Origin: Flavobacterium sp.
Lineage (GTDB): Bacteria; Bacteroidota; Bacteroidia; Flavobacteriales; Flavobacteriaceae
Length of the DNA stretch: 64,000 nucleotides
NCBI RefSeq assembly: GCF_027482425.1
Contig: NZ_JAIXWA010000029.1
Location: forward strand, 31,680-95,679
Direction of reading: 5' to 3'
Positions within the stretch are counted from its first letter, which is position 1. The number at the start of each line of letters is the position of its first letter. The notes beneath the pieces were generated by a model. It saw nothing but the letters and a program-made list of their open reading frames with translations. It was not told the DNA's origin and did no database searches. Shown here one piece after another: positions 19,105-28,769 of the stretch. Made by a program: the position numbers and the translations under genes.

Positions 19105-19873
19105 ACGCCTCGATTTTTTGGGTCAATGCAATAAAATCTTCGGTGGACAATTGTTCCGGACGAAGATCAAATACCGCATCTTCCCGTAAAGGATCGGGCA
19201 AATTTAAGGATTTTAAACTGTTTCGTAGCGTTTTTCTGCGTTGATTAAAGGCAGTTTTTACCACATTGAAGAGCATTTTCTCATTACAGGCTAAGCGATA
19301 ATCGGATTTTCGTACCAAACGCAGCACGCCTGATTTCACTTTTGGTGGCGGATTAAACACGTGTTCGCCAACGGTAAACAAGTATTCAGCCTCATAAAAA
19401 GCTTGAACCAAAACCGAAAGAATACCATAGGTTTTACTCCCTTTTTTTTCACAAATACGTTCGGCTACTTCTTTTTGAAACATCCCAGAAAATTCAGGGA
19501 CACGATCGCGCATTTCGAGCATTTTGAATACAATTTGTGTCGAAATATTGTAGGGAAAATTGCCCGTTATGGCAAAAGGCTTTCCTTCAAACTCGGTGTA
19601 AAAATCGTGTTTTAAAAAGTCTTTGGAGAGGATTTTCCCGTGCAATTTGGGATAATGTTGTTCCAAATACGCTACGGATTCGGTGTCAATTTCCACCACA
19701 TGAGTATCGATGTCTTTTTCCAACAAATACTTGGTCAACACCCCCATTCCGGGTCCGATTTCCAATACCGTATCATAGCCTTCCAACGTCAAGGTATCGC
19801 CAATACGACGGGCAATCGTTTCGTCGGTTAAAAAATGTTGCCCTAAATGTTTTTTGGCTCTAACTTGGTTCAT
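19094..19873 (-). CDS. rsmA: 16S rRNA dimethyladenosine transferase RsmA/KsgA
   Basis: The start at 19873 gives the usual family opening [17 protein letters not shown]; an upstream ATG adds five residues only. The SAM-binding motif is [12 protein letters not shown] and the catalytic motif is GNFPYNIS, both near the expected positions (about 40 and 107). The enzyme dimethylates two adjacent adenosines near the 3' end of 16S rRNA. Coupling with mgtE through an 11-base overlap is common in Flavobacteriaceae, by my recollection. Confidence 0.96.
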   Translation of the reverse strand: MNQVRAKKHLGQHFLTDETIARRIGDTLTLEGYDTVLEIGPGMGVLTKYLLEKDIDTHVVEIDTESVAYLEQHYPKLHGKILSKDFLKHDFYTEFEGKPFAITGNFPYNISTQIVFKMLEMRDRVPEFSGMFQKEVAERICEKKGSKTYGILSVLVQAFYEAEYLFTVGEHVFNPPPKVKSGVLRLVRKSDYRLACNEKMLFNVVKTAFNQRRKTLRNSLKSLNLPDPLREDAVFDLRPEQLSTEDFIALTQKIEAYAV

Positions 19874-19884
19874 GAGAATAAATA

Positions 19885-20358
19885 TCAAGGATTTAGTTGA
19901 CGTAACTGATGTACATCGAGTAAGTCTTTTGGGCGCCCTGCTTTTAATTTGCTTGTAATTAAATCATCAAGTGACAACACATTCCATTGTAAAAATTCAT
20001 TTTGATTAACGACCACCAACTCACTAGATTGATAGGCTTCCTCAAAAGTTTTATTGACAGAAAAACGAGTAATCAATTCCAAATCTAAATCTTCGGGTGA
20101 AAACTTAATCGAAATATTTTGATTTCCATCCAAAACCGATTGAGGAAAAGCATCGATTTCATAACCAAGTTCTTGGAAAACAATGACTAATCGATTGAAA
20201 TTTTCTGGTGTGGTTTCTATCCAAAAATCAACATCAGCTGAATGCCTTTGGTAACCATGAAAATTTACCGCTCCACCGCCCACCATGAGCATTCGTACCC
20301 CGTTTCGTTTTGCAGAGGTTATAAACTGATCGATATTATGTTCCCAATTTCGAATCAT
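19885..20358 (-). CDS. DUF6036-like nucleotidyltransferase
   Basis: The 157-residue protein carries the minimal nucleotidyltransferase signature: [23 protein letters not shown], with hG(G/S) near residues 27-29 and the DxD metal pair near 43-45, plus a third acidic residue in DLDLELI. The C-terminal part ([24 protein letters not shown]) is typical of AbiEii-type and DUF6036 proteins. Relatives transfer nucleotides to RNA or protein, some as toxins. It overlaps the small upstream gene by four bases (ATGA), as a two-gene unit. Confidence 0.75.
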   Translation of the reverse strand: MIRNWEHNIDQFITSAKRNGVRMLMVGGGAVNFHGYQRHSADVDFWIETTPENFNRLVIVFQELGYEIDAFPQSVLDGNQNISIKFSPEDLDLELITRFSVNKTFEEAYQSSELVVVNQNEFLQWNVLSLDDLITSKLKAGRPKDLLDVHQLRQLNP

Positions 20359-20540
20359 TTGGCAGTAATGACAATTAAAAAATTATCTTTCTTTGGCGAT
20401 GAATTTTGTTTTACTGGGAAGGATTTCATTCGTCTACACAGGGCAAAAAAAGCCAGTACGCGCTCCGTTTTGGAAAGCTTCAAAAAATCGGCTTGTCGAC
20501 GGGCATTGCTTTCTTCTTTGGTGGTGAAACGAACTTCCAT
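20355..20540 (-). CDS. Small basic protein paired with the nucleotidyltransferase
   Basis: The 61-residue protein is basic and mostly helical (MEVRFTTKEESNARRQADFL ...). It stops in the ATGA overlap with the nucleotidyltransferase gene and starts four bases after the DUF4286 gene. The tight coupling and conserved-looking helix with RRQADFLKLSKTERV support a real gene. By position it could be the partner or antitoxin of the transferase, but nothing in the sequence proves this. Confidence 0.6.
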   Translation of the reverse strand: MEVRFTTKEESNARRQADFLKLSKTERVLAFFALCRRMKSFPVKQNSSPKKDNFLIVITAK

Positions 20541-20544
20541 GGTA

Positions 20545-20868
20545 TTAGTTATTTTGAAAATGTTCTGAAATCAGTTGCAGTTCGGTGCGAAACGCCAACA
20601 TTTTCTCCCCAAACAATTGATAACCTTCTTCACGTAAGCGGGAGGCATCTTCATCGTAATATCGTTGTAAGGTTTCCAAGCTATCGGTCGTGTATTGTAC
20701 GGCATAGGTTACCCCGCCCATTTCTTCTTCGACCAAGACCTTTACCAATCGGGCTGAACAAAACTTTCCGGTAGCCAAGACATCATTGATATGCTTGGTT
20801 TGCATCCAACGCATCCATTGATCGTGGACGCTTTCGTGAATATTGATGGTTACATTGTATAGTATCAT
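20545..20868 (-). CDS. DUF4286-family protein
   Basis: The 107-residue protein matches the DUF4286 pattern: MILYNVTINIHESVHDQWMRWM at the start, HINDVLATGKF, and YAVQYTTDSLETLQRYYDED in the middle. It has an alpha/beta ferredoxin-like appearance and no signal peptide. Function is unknown. It is 70 bases downstream of the TPR gene and leads into the nucleotidyltransferase pair. Confidence 0.85.
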   Translation of the reverse strand: MILYNVTINIHESVHDQWMRWMQTKHINDVLATGKFCSARLVKVLVEEEMGGVTYAVQYTTDSLETLQRYYDEDASRLREEGYQLFGEKMLAFRTELQLISEHFQNN

Positions 20869-20938
20869 ATATTCTTTTCAAATTCTTAAATGGAAACTCC
20901 CATTTAAAATTTATAATTCAACGTTTATAATAATTTCA

Positions 20939-22717
20939 TTACAGTTCTTTGTCACCGCGCAAACGTCGAAATTTCTTTTGCGCATCGACATAAAAAATAC
21001 TGTCTTCCCGATGAAGAATGATGTCTTCATACAGGGCTTTGGCCTTTTCCACTTCCCCCGTTTTTTGGTATAATTCAGCCGCAAAATATGTCGCCTCATC
21101 TACATAGATGCACTCTTTGTGTTGGTCAATGATTTGGCGGTAACTGGCAATGGCTTCAGGAAAATTGTTTTGTTCTTCCCACAACTTCCCAATTCGCAAC
21201 AGCGTTACGGGTTCGATTTCCTGCCCCTTGTGTTCTTTTAAAATGGCTTGAAAAGCTTGCAAGGCTTCGGCTTTTTTATTTTGGTACAGTAAATAATCGG
21301 CGCGGGCAAACTTTTTCAAGGCCGTTTGTGTCGAATCGGCCACCGTATTGTCGCTGATCAGCAAATACAAATCCATAGCGTCGTTGGCGATTAATTGGGT
21401 TGAGGCCGACTTGAGGACGCCCAATTGGTGTTCGGCCCATTTGAAATCGCCTTTGTAATAACTCGTTTTTGCCACCCGCAAACTTGCTTCTTGTCCCAAC
21501 GGATTGTTCCCTCCTTCATTTTCAACTTGTGCGAAGTAGATTAAGGCCTGATTGAACTTTTCTTCCAACAACAATATGGCCGCCAAATCCATTTTTACCT
21601 CGGCAATTTCCTCGCGTTTCAAGGGCATTTCGAGGGCATTTTTTAAAATGATTTTTGCGGTTTCGGTGTCTTTTTGCTGAAAAGCCGAAAATTTAGCTTT
21701 CAATTGCAGTAAGGACAACGAATACGGGCTCACCCCAAACTGTTTGATACGGGTATCCAATTCGGCAGCAATGGCGGGATAAGCAGCAGGTTGTGCTTTT
21801 TTGATTTGCAATTCAATCAAGTAGGTATGGGCCTTGATTTGTAAGTCCAAATCACGGGTATTTTCAAGAATAAAGTTGAGAATTTCGGTGGCCGCCGCCT
21901 CGTCGTTTTCACTCATGGCCAATTGCGCCAAATTGACAATATTGGAAAAAGACTCGGGACTGCGTTTGTAAATTGCTTTTTGTTGTATAAAGGCCTTGCC
22001 GTACTCTTTTTGTTGTACGTAGTACCAACTCAAATAATCATTCCAAAACAAATCTTGGGTTTTTTGAATGCGTCCCAATAAGGCTTTGCGCAAAGCATCG
22101 TTGAAAGTTACCGAAGCATCCTCGCTCATGAATCGCGACAATTGGTTTTGAATCATCACTAAACTTTGGGGATTGTTGAAGGATTCGGTCAAGAACTTTT
22201 CGATCATGTTATCCATATCCCCTTTTTGCCCGTAGAGTAACGCCATTTGGTAATTGAAGTTGTATTTGGGTTCGATACTCACCGCCAATTCATAGGCTTG
22301 GATAGCATAATCTGTAAGCCCTTTTTTATCAAAACCATAGGCAATTTGGTATACTTCATTGTGGTTTTTTCGAATTTTATCCAAGGCTTGCTCGTAGTGT
22401 TTTTTGGCTTTATCTGCCTCCTTTTGCAACTGGAAATTGTACCCCAACTCGACCAAATAACTCCCTTGTTTGTATTGGTCTAAGCGATTTTGAATGAGTT
22501 TTTCGGACTTATCGAATTGTTGCAATTGCTGGTAACATTCAACCGTTCGCTGAAAAAAATTGAAATTATGGGGTTGCGATTTCAGCAATTCTTCATAGCT
22601 CACTAACGCTTTCTCAAATTCCCCACGGTCAAAGTAATTCTGTGCCAATTGCTCGTTTTGAGCCGCGGCAAGCATTCCGATGCAGGTGAACAATAAAAAG
22701 AGTAATCGCTTCATCAT
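20939..22717 (-). CDS. Exported tetratricopeptide-repeat protein
   Basis: A signal peptide (MMKRLLFLLFTCIGMLAAAQ) is followed by about 570 residues of TPR repeats. Clear repeats are at 25-58 (AQNYFDRGEFEKALVSYEELL), 115-170 and again at 505-580 (YQKTGEVEKAKALYEDII). Such proteins act as periplasmic or outer-membrane scaffolds; no partner can be named. The next gene upstream, serS, ends 72 bases away. Confidence 0.85.
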   Translation of the reverse strand: MMKRLLFLLFTCIGMLAAAQNEQLAQNYFDRGEFEKALVSYEELLKSQPHNFNFFQRTVECYQQLQQFDKSEKLIQNRLDQYKQGSYLVELGYNFQLQKEADKAKKHYEQALDKIRKNHNEVYQIAYGFDKKGLTDYAIQAYELAVSIEPKYNFNYQMALLYGQKGDMDNMIEKFLTESFNNPQSLVMIQNQLSRFMSEDASVTFNDALRKALLGRIQKTQDLFWNDYLSWYYVQQKEYGKAFIQQKAIYKRSPESFSNIVNLAQLAMSENDEAAATEILNFILENTRDLDLQIKAHTYLIELQIKKAQPAAYPAIAAELDTRIKQFGVSPYSLSLLQLKAKFSAFQQKDTETAKIILKNALEMPLKREEIAEVKMDLAAILLLEEKFNQALIYFAQVENEGGNNPLGQEASLRVAKTSYYKGDFKWAEHQLGVLKSASTQLIANDAMDLYLLISDNTVADSTQTALKKFARADYLLYQNKKAEALQAFQAILKEHKGQEIEPVTLLRIGKLWEEQNNFPEAIASYRQIIDQHKECIYVDEATYFAAELYQKTGEVEKAKALYEDIILHREDSIFYVDAQKKFRRLRGDKEL

Positions 22718-22789
22718 AAAAAAACAATGTACTAAAATAACACAAATAGCGGTTATCTAGTACATGTGTTTAGGGTTTCTTAACGAATA

Positions 22790-24061
22790 TTAGTTGATGA
22801 TATCAAATCCGGTGTAGGGACGCAATACCTCAGGGATCACAATTCCTTCGGGCGTTTGGTAATTTTCCAAGATTCCAGCCATCACACGAGGTAAGGCTAA
22901 TGAACTCCCGTTTAAGGTATGTGCCAATTGCGTTTTCCCGTCTTTTCCTTTGAAACGCAACTTTAAGCGATTGGCTTGGAAGGTTTCGAAGTTGGACACC
23001 GAAGAAATTTCCAACCAACGGTCTTGCGCTGTCGAAAACACTTCAAAATCATAGGTTAGCGCCGAAGCAAAACTCATATCGCCACCACACAAACGAAGAA
23101 TTCGATAGGGTAATTTTAGTTCGCGCATGATATTTTTCACATGTTCGACCATCCCTTCCAAAGCTTCATATGATTTTTCTGGATGCTCAATACGCACAAT
23201 TTCGACTTTATCAAATTGGTGCAAACGATTCAATCCTCGAACATGCGCCCCATACGAACCCGCTTCACGACGGAAACATGGGGTGTAGCCTGTACACAAA
23301 ATTGGCAACTCATTTTCATTCAACAATTCGTCACGGAATAAATTCGTTACCGGTACTTCCGCCGTTGGAATCAAATACAAGTCATCCAACCCTACATGGT
23401 ACATTTGCCCTTCTTTGTCGGGCAACTGCCCGGTGCCAAAACCAGAGGCTTCATTTACCAAATGGGGTACTTGGTATTCTTGATAGCCGGCTTCGGTATT
23501 TTTATCCAAAAAATAAGAAATCAACGCCCGTTGCAATCGAGCGCCTTTTCCTTTGTAAACAGGAAATCCTGCGCCTGTAATTTTTACGCCCAACTCGAAG
23601 TCGATGATATCGTATTTCTTAACCAATTCCCAATGTGGTAAAGCGCCTTCGTGTAGCACAGGAATATCACCTTCTTGAAATTCATTTAAATTTTCATCGG
23701 CGGTTTTTCCTTCGGGCACTATAGCTGCAGGCAAGTTGGGCAACAGGTAAAGTTTTTCGGTCAATTGTGCGGCAAAAACCTCCAACTGTTCTGACAACAC
23801 TTTGCTTTCATCGCGAAGATTTGTTGTCTTTTGCTTTAAGATTTCGGCTTTTGCTTTTTCACCATTTTTCATCAACATCCCAATGTCTTTGGAAAGCTTA
23901 TTTGATTCGGCCAATACATTATCCAACGCGGCTTGAGAACTGCGCCGTTTTTCATCCAATTCAACAATCTCCATCACAATAGCACGAGCATCAAAATGTT
24001 TGCGCTGCAACGCTGTAATAATTCGTTCGGGATTTTCGCGAATAACCGCAATCTGTAACAT
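22790..24061 (-). CDS. serS: Serine--tRNA ligase
   Basis: The 423-residue protein has an N-terminal coiled-coil arm (about 28-105). A class II catalytic domain follows with motif 2 TPCFRREAGSYGAHVRGLNRLHQFDKVEIV and motif 3 near the C-terminus (TLNGSSLALPRVMAGILENYQ). Length and order match bacterial SerRS. It charges tRNA-Ser in the cytoplasm. Confidence 0.98.
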   Translation of the reverse strand: MLQIAVIRENPERIITALQRKHFDARAIVMEIVELDEKRRSSQAALDNVLAESNKLSKDIGMLMKNGEKAKAEILKQKTTNLRDESKVLSEQLEVFAAQLTEKLYLLPNLPAAIVPEGKTADENLNEFQEGDIPVLHEGALPHWELVKKYDIIDFELGVKITGAGFPVYKGKGARLQRALISYFLDKNTEAGYQEYQVPHLVNEASGFGTGQLPDKEGQMYHVGLDDLYLIPTAEVPVTNLFRDELLNENELPILCTGYTPCFRREAGSYGAHVRGLNRLHQFDKVEIVRIEHPEKSYEALEGMVEHVKNIMRELKLPYRILRLCGGDMSFASALTYDFEVFSTAQDRWLEISSVSNFETFQANRLKLRFKGKDGKTQLAHTLNGSSLALPRVMAGILENYQTPEGIVIPEVLRPYTGFDIIN

Positions 24062-24248
24062 GGGTGTAGGGTGTTAAAATTCAGTGGACAAAGGTAGCAA
24101 AATGCTTTCGATAATTCTCCATACGTTTCTGGCAAAATGCCCATCATCAGGCTATTGCAAATCTTATAAATTATACAGATTTTAGCAATTGATTATCAAC
24201 AATATGCTGAATTTTTTTTTTACATTCGCAAAAAATTCAACGATTCCC

Positions 24249-26174
24249 ATGAATAAAATCTACCTACTTTCTTGCCTAGGAATGGCGCTTTTGGGTCATG
24301 CGCAACAAAATGCTGACGAACTGGAATCCATTAGCCAAGCTGAACGAAAAGCGGCTGCGTCAACGATGACGGTGACAGTTAATGCCAATACTACTAATTA
24401 CGACGTTACTTATCATAAAATAGAGCTCACCGTTAATCCCTCAGTAGCCAATGTCAATGGAAAAGTAACCACCACGTTTACTGCCTTGCAAAACATGTCT
24501 ACCGTTACCTTTGATTTGATGAATGAATTGACGGTATCTTCGGTAAAAATGAATACGCAGAATTTGGCTTTTACTCAAAATGCGAATGAAGAATTGGTCA
24601 TTACCTTACCATCACAAGTTACGGCCGGTAATAGTGCAACGGTTGAAATTACGTATGCCGGAACCCCACCTGTAAGCGGTTTTGACTCTTTTGAAGCGAG
24701 CACACATGCAGGTGTTCCTGTAATGTGGACGCTTTCGCAACCGTTTGGAGCGCGCGACTGGTGGCCATGTAAACAAGATTTAAATGACAAAATTAACAAT
24801 GTTGACATTTTTATTACTGCGCCTTCGCAATATGTTGCTGTGGCCAATGGTGTGAAACAATCGGAAACTGTTAACGGGAGCAGCAAAACAACCCATTTTC
24901 AACACGGATACCCGATCCCCGCGTATTTGATTTGTTTTGCCGTAACCAATTACACCGTATATACCCAAACGGCGGGGACTGCACCCAATACTTTCCCGGT
25001 GATTAACTATGTATATCCCGAAAATTTCAATGCAACGGTTCAAGCCCAAATGGAGGAAACCTTGAGCATCATGGATTACTTCGAAACGCTGTTTGAACCC
25101 TATCCGTACCGTAACGAGCAATACGGTCATGCCCAATTTGGTTGGGGTGGCGGTATGGAGCATACAACGATGTCGTTTATGAATAATTTCAGTCGGGGAC
25201 TCATTGCACACGAATTGGCGCACCAATGGTTTGGCAACAAAGTAACCTGTGGATCGTGGAAAGACATTTGGTTGAATGAAGGATTTGCTACGTATTTGTC
25301 GTCCTTAGTGATTGAACAATTTGATGGCGAAACCGCTTTTATTGCCAATAAAACGCAATTAATCAATAACATCACCTCACAAGCTGGAGGAGCTGTTTAC
25401 CTTACGGATAGTGAAGCGAACAACTCGAGTCGTATTTTCAACAGTCGATTGAGTTATAACAAAGCCGCGATGGTGTTGCACATGTTGCGTTGGCGCATGG
25501 GAGATGCCAATTATTTTCAGGCGTTGCGCAACTATTTGGCCGATCCCGCCTTGGCGTTCAATTATGCTGTAACGGCGCAATTCAAAAGTCATTTGGAGGC
25601 AGTTCACGGCAGTGATTTGACCGAATTTTTCAACGATTGGGTGTATAATCAAGGGTATCCAACCTACAGCGTTATTGCTCAAAACTGGGGCGGTGGGCAA
25701 GCCAAAATTACAATCAACCAATCCCAATCGCATTCGAGTGTTTCCTTTTTTGAAATGCCTGTGATGGTTCGTCTAACGGGTGCTGGAGGGCAATCACTAG
25801 AGGTTGTTTTGGAGCATACGTTTGACGGAGAAGAATTTATTGTGCCCGTTCCTTTTTTGGTGACAGGAGTCCAATTCGATCCCAAACGAGAAATTATTTC
25901 ACGCAACAATACAGCACAATTGGGGAACGACACCTTTACACCCGATTCCGTTTTGGCGTTGTATCCCAATCCGGCCAACGATTTGGTTCACCTTCAAATG
26001 CCAAACACCCAAACCTTGATTGACATTGAAGTATTTAATCCCCTGGGGCAAAAAGTGGCGACATACACTTCGGTAGATATGAATATTTCTGGATTAGCCA
26101 CGGGAAGCTATACCGTTCGTATCCGCACTTCGGAAGGCGTTTTTCATAAAAAAATGATAAAAAACGGGAATTAA
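24249..26174 (+). CDS. T9SS-exported M1-family metallopeptidase
   Basis: The ATG at 24249 begins a signal peptide (MNKIYLLSCLGMALLGHAQ); an earlier ATG at 24189 adds twenty residues before it. The M1 core has the substrate motif GGGMEH (300-305, the GAMEN equivalent) and the zinc site HELAH (H321, E322, H325) with E344 in NEGFATYL. A C-terminal type A T9SS sorting domain begins near residue 560 (LALYPNPANDLVHL ... GSYTVRIRTSEGVFHKKMIKNGN). It is a surface or secreted aminopeptidase. Confidence 0.93.
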   Translation: MNKIYLLSCLGMALLGHAQQNADELESISQAERKAAASTMTVTVNANTTNYDVTYHKIELTVNPSVANVNGKVTTTFTALQNMSTVTFDLMNELTVSSVKMNTQNLAFTQNANEELVITLPSQVTAGNSATVEITYAGTPPVSGFDSFEASTHAGVPVMWTLSQPFGARDWWPCKQDLNDKINNVDIFITAPSQYVAVANGVKQSETVNGSSKTTHFQHGYPIPAYLICFAVTNYTVYTQTAGTAPNTFPVINYVYPENFNATVQAQMEETLSIMDYFETLFEPYPYRNEQYGHAQFGWGGGMEHTTMSFMNNFSRGLIAHELAHQWFGNKVTCGSWKDIWLNEGFATYLSSLVIEQFDGETAFIANKTQLINNITSQAGGAVYLTDSEANNSSRIFNSRLSYNKAAMVLHMLRWRMGDANYFQALRNYLADPALAFNYAVTAQFKSHLEAVHGSDLTEFFNDWVYNQGYPTYSVIAQNWGGGQAKITINQSQSHSSVSFFEMPVMVRLTGAGGQSLEVVLEHTFDGEEFIVPVPFLVTGVQFDPKREIISRNNTAQLGNDTFTPDSVLALYPNPANDLVHLQMPNTQTLIDIEVFNPLGQKVATYTSVDMNISGLATGSYTVRIRTSEGVFHKKMIKNGN

Positions 26175-26208
26175 TTTTTAAAGGGACCTACTCCGAATCA
26201 AAATGTGC

Positions 26209-26216
26209 TATTTTTG
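26209..26216 (+). promoter_or_regulatory. Bacteroidota -7 element upstream of rseP
   Basis: TATTTTTG matches TAnnTTTG and lies 31 bases before the ATG at 26247. A TTTG is not seen 19 bases upstream. Its position supports the start at 26247 over an earlier in-frame ATG at 26205, which would lie upstream of this element. Confidence 0.45.
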
Positions 26217-26246
26217 TGGCGCATTGAATTTTTAGGTAACGCATAC

Positions 26247-27590
26247 ATGGAATTTGTAATTAAACTGAGTCAGTTTTTACTGAGTCTCTCAATATTGATT
26301 GTCCTTCACGAACTCGGCCACTTTATTCCGGCTAAGTTATTTAAAACTCGAGTAGAAAAATTCTATTTGTTTTTTGACGTTAAATTTTCCCTTTTCAAAA
26401 AGAAAGTAGGCGAAACGGTCTATGGTATTGGTTGGCTTCCCTTGGGAGGCTATGTAAAAATTGCGGGAATGATAGACGAGTCGATGGACACTGAGCAGAT
26501 GCAAGGCGAACCCCAACCGTGGGAATTCCGTTCGAAACCGGCTTGGCAGCGCTTAATCATTATGCTGGGCGGAGTACTAGTAAATTTCATTCTTGCTTTT
26601 ATCATTTATATCGGCATAACCTTTTACTATGGTCAGCAGTACATTGCCAACAGTGATGTGAAAGATGGGGTTTGGGTAATCCATCCTGTGTTGGAAAAAG
26701 CGGGACTTCAAAATGGCGACAAAATTGTACGCATTGACCAAACCAAAATCGAGCGCTTTAACGATATACAACCCCAATTAGCCTTAGCCAAAGAAGTCGA
26801 AGTGATTCGAAAGGGCAAGGACACCTTGATCAAACTTCCTGTCAATTTTATTGATCAATTGTTAAAAACCGACCGCAAGGCTTTATTAACCCTTCGGATT
26901 CCTTTTATCATTTCAGACATTCCCTCGGATTCTCACAATGCAAAACAGCTCAAGAAAAAAGATATTTTGAAAGGGTTTAATGGGCAACCTATTACTTATG
27001 CGGATGAGTTGTTTGCGCAATTAAATCCCCTGAAAGGAAAAACCGTATCAGCGGTAGTGGAGCGTGATGGAAAAGAAGTAGCTGTTCAATTGAATGTGAA
27101 TAAAGAAGGAAAATTAGGGGTGGTCTATGCTCCTATGTTGGCTTTAGATAATTTAGAAAAATTAGGGTTATATACCGTAAAATCGGAGGAATTCAGTTTT
27201 TGGGAGTCCATTCCAATTGGAATTGAAATGGGGATTGACCAATTGACGAGTTACGGTAAACAATTGAAAGCTATTTTCAACCCCGATACAGGCGCATACA
27301 AAGCCGTAGGGGGCTTTGGTGCCATTTTCAACGTATTCCCTTCAGCGTGGAGCTGGCAAGTATTTTGGGGGATTACCGCGTTTTTATCAATCATGCTGGG
27401 TGTGATGAATTTATTACCCATTCCAGCCCTTGACGGCGGCCATGTGATGTTTTTATTGTATGAAATGATTTCTGGTCGCAAACCTAGCGATAAATTCTTG
27501 GAACGAGCCCAAATGGTTGGTTTCGTGATTCTTATTGGTTTGTTGGTTTTTGCCAATGGAAACGACCTGTATAAGGCGATTTTCAAATAG
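26247..27590 (+). CDS. rseP: Site-2 zinc metalloprotease RseP
   Basis: From 26247 the protein has 447 residues and begins in the first membrane helix, with the zinc motif HELGH (H21, E22, H25). One or two periplasmic PDZ domains occupy about 130-290. The second active-site helix, with NLLPIPALDGGH, follows near 390, and the last helix ends the protein. The family cleaves membrane-bound anti-sigma factors and remnant signal peptides. It is the last chromosomal gene before the tRNA-Asn locus. Confidence 0.94.
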   Translation: MEFVIKLSQFLLSLSILIVLHELGHFIPAKLFKTRVEKFYLFFDVKFSLFKKKVGETVYGIGWLPLGGYVKIAGMIDESMDTEQMQGEPQPWEFRSKPAWQRLIIMLGGVLVNFILAFIIYIGITFYYGQQYIANSDVKDGVWVIHPVLEKAGLQNGDKIVRIDQTKIERFNDIQPQLALAKEVEVIRKGKDTLIKLPVNFIDQLLKTDRKALLTLRIPFIISDIPSDSHNAKQLKKKDILKGFNGQPITYADELFAQLNPLKGKTVSAVVERDGKEVAVQLNVNKEGKLGVVYAPMLALDNLEKLGLYTVKSEEFSFWESIPIGIEMGIDQLTSYGKQLKAIFNPDTGAYKAVGGFGAIFNVFPSAWSWQVFWGITAFLSIMLGVMNLLPIPALDGGHVMFLLYEMISGRKPSDKFLERAQMVGFVILIGLLVFANGNDLYKAIFK

Positions 27591-27620
27591 TATTTTTTTG
27601 AAAATTTTTACCTAAAATGT

Positions 27621-27651
27621 TTGCATTTGTAAAATTCCGTTTTATCTTTGC
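27621..27651 (+). promoter_or_regulatory. Promoter of the tRNA-Asn gene
   Basis: TTTG at 27621-27624 and TATCTTTG at 27644-27651 are separated by 19 bases. This is a complete match to the Bacteroidota housekeeping promoter (TTTG-N19-TAnnTTTG). The tRNA begins 24 bases downstream. Confidence 0.8.
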
Positions 27652-27675
27652 AACCGCTTAAAAGATATAACAACT

Positions 27676-27749
27676 TCCTCCTTAGCTCAGTTGGTTAGAG
27701 CATCTGACTGTTAATCAGAGGGTCCTTGGTTCGAGCCCAAGAGGGGGAG
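27676..27749 (+). tRNA. tRNA-Asn (anticodon GTT)
   Basis: The acceptor stem TCCTCCT / AGGGGGA, D-arm GCTC...GAGC, anticodon stem TCTGA / TCAGA with loop CTGTTAA (anticodon GTT at 27710-27712), and T-arm CTTGG-TTCGAGC-CCAAG all pair. The discriminator base is G and CCA is not encoded. The 3' half (from the anticodon loop) is repeated at 42139-42181 and marks the integration site of the downstream element, which restores the intact tRNA. Confidence 0.97.
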
Positions 27750-27750
27750 C
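27708..27750 (+). repeat. attL: 43-bp direct repeat inside tRNA-Asn
   Basis: These 43 bases, from the anticodon loop to one base past the tRNA, are identical to 42139-42181. They form the left boundary of the element. The T-loop and acceptor 3' strand lie within the repeat, typical of tyrosine-integrase targets. Confidence 0.93.
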
Positions 27751-27759
27751 TACTAAAGA

Positions 27760-27790
27760 AAAGACTTCACAGAGATGTGAGGTCTTTTTT
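27760..27790 (+). terminator. Terminator of the tRNA-Asn transcript
   Basis: A perfect 12-bp stem AAAGACTTCACA / TGTGAGGTCTTT (one G-T pair) with loop GAGA is followed by T6. It lies on the element side of attL. A close copy of this hairpin follows another att-like site at 43309-43340, which links the two junctions. Confidence 0.9.
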
Positions 27791-27796
27791 GTTTTA

Positions 27797-27814
27797 TTGG
27801 GTCGAATTAGGGTC
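27797..27814 (+). repeat. 18-bp subterminal repeat, left copy
   Basis: TTGGGTCGAATTAGGGTC is repeated exactly at 41986-42003 in the same orientation, just inside the two element ends (46 bases from attL, 135 from attR). It may be an arm-type integrase or excisionase site. Confidence 0.7.
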
Positions 27815-27843
27815 GAAAATCAATTATTACTACTTTTACCAAG

Positions 27844-28671
27844 ATGACCAATTCAAACACATATTTCTACAAAGAGCTTAACATTAATGGAAGCTATCAA
27901 ACACCAAGAACTGAAAGTTTACGGTCTTATGATATTCAAAACAGTGATTTATCCTTCATAATACCATTCTTTAATAATTATACTTTTCTTGGAAATTTCA
28001 AAAACAATCATAGTTCAATAGCTATTTCAAATTTAACTACTGTATTAATTGATGATTTATTAAAACGTTACCATTTAGAGGATAAAAGACTTGATTTTTA
28101 TGTTTTGGTGTGTGCTATTCAAAAAGAATATATTAACCTTTACGAGACACCTTTTGACAATAGAGATAGAATGAATATTGATTTTCAAAATTTGCACAAG
28201 GATGTTGCTATGCTATTAAAAATCATACGCTCTTACCTGTTGGATACAAATAATATTCAAGCTGTTTCAATAAAAACTGACAGCAATACTACTTTTAAGA
28301 ATATGTTTTTTATCCGTGACATAATGGATGCACTGATTTTTAAATATGGTCTTACATTAGAAAACTTTGAGGTTAAAAAACAACTTATTTTAGATAATTA
28401 TCACCCTCTAAAATTTTCTTTATTGGATGAATATTTTAAATATGAAACAATATTAGGACTGTATGATTTCATAATCAGAGAAAAGCATTCTAATGCTAAA
28501 ATTAGGAATAGAGATTTGAGATTTGTTGGCTCAATTCTTCATTTATCTCAGATAAGTATAAATGCTAAATCTCATGAAATTATCTTAACCGATCTAAAAA
28601 ATTTAGTCTCTACTTCTGATATTAATAATCTCAATAATTACCTCAAAAGACCAGACAGGTATACGTTTTAA
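27844..28671 (+). CDS. Element protein of unknown function
   Basis: The 275-residue protein is AT-rich in codon use like the rest of the element. It is predicted soluble, mostly helical, with no signal peptide or recognised motif. Its position, first gene after the att site and upstream of the excisionase-like gene, is where several Bacteroidota elements carry RteC-like or other conserved proteins. I cannot match it to a family with confidence. A 98-base gap separates it from the HTH gene. Confidence 0.6.
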   Translation: MTNSNTYFYKELNINGSYQTPRTESLRSYDIQNSDLSFIIPFFNNYTFLGNFKNNHSSIAISNLTTVLIDDLLKRYHLEDKRLDFYVLVCAIQKEYINLYETPFDNRDRMNIDFQNLHKDVAMLLKIIRSYLLDTNNIQAVSIKTDSNTTFKNMFFIRDIMDALIFKYGLTLENFEVKKQLILDNYHPLKFSLLDEYFKYETILGLYDFIIREKHSNAKIRNRDLRFVGSILHLSQISINAKSHEIILTDLKNLVSTSDINNLNNYLKRPDRYTF

Positions 28672-28769
28672 TAAATTGAAACAGAATTTTTAAAAAATTC
28701 GAAATTCCTGTTTCAAATCCCAACTAACATTTTCAGAAATATTTGTGTTCAAATTTTAAATAAAAAATT

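Noticed and set aside
20406..20774. Plus-strand ORF of 122 residues opposite the DUF4286 and small-protein genes
   Set aside because: It is antisense to two well-packed minus-strand genes and has no recognisable domain.
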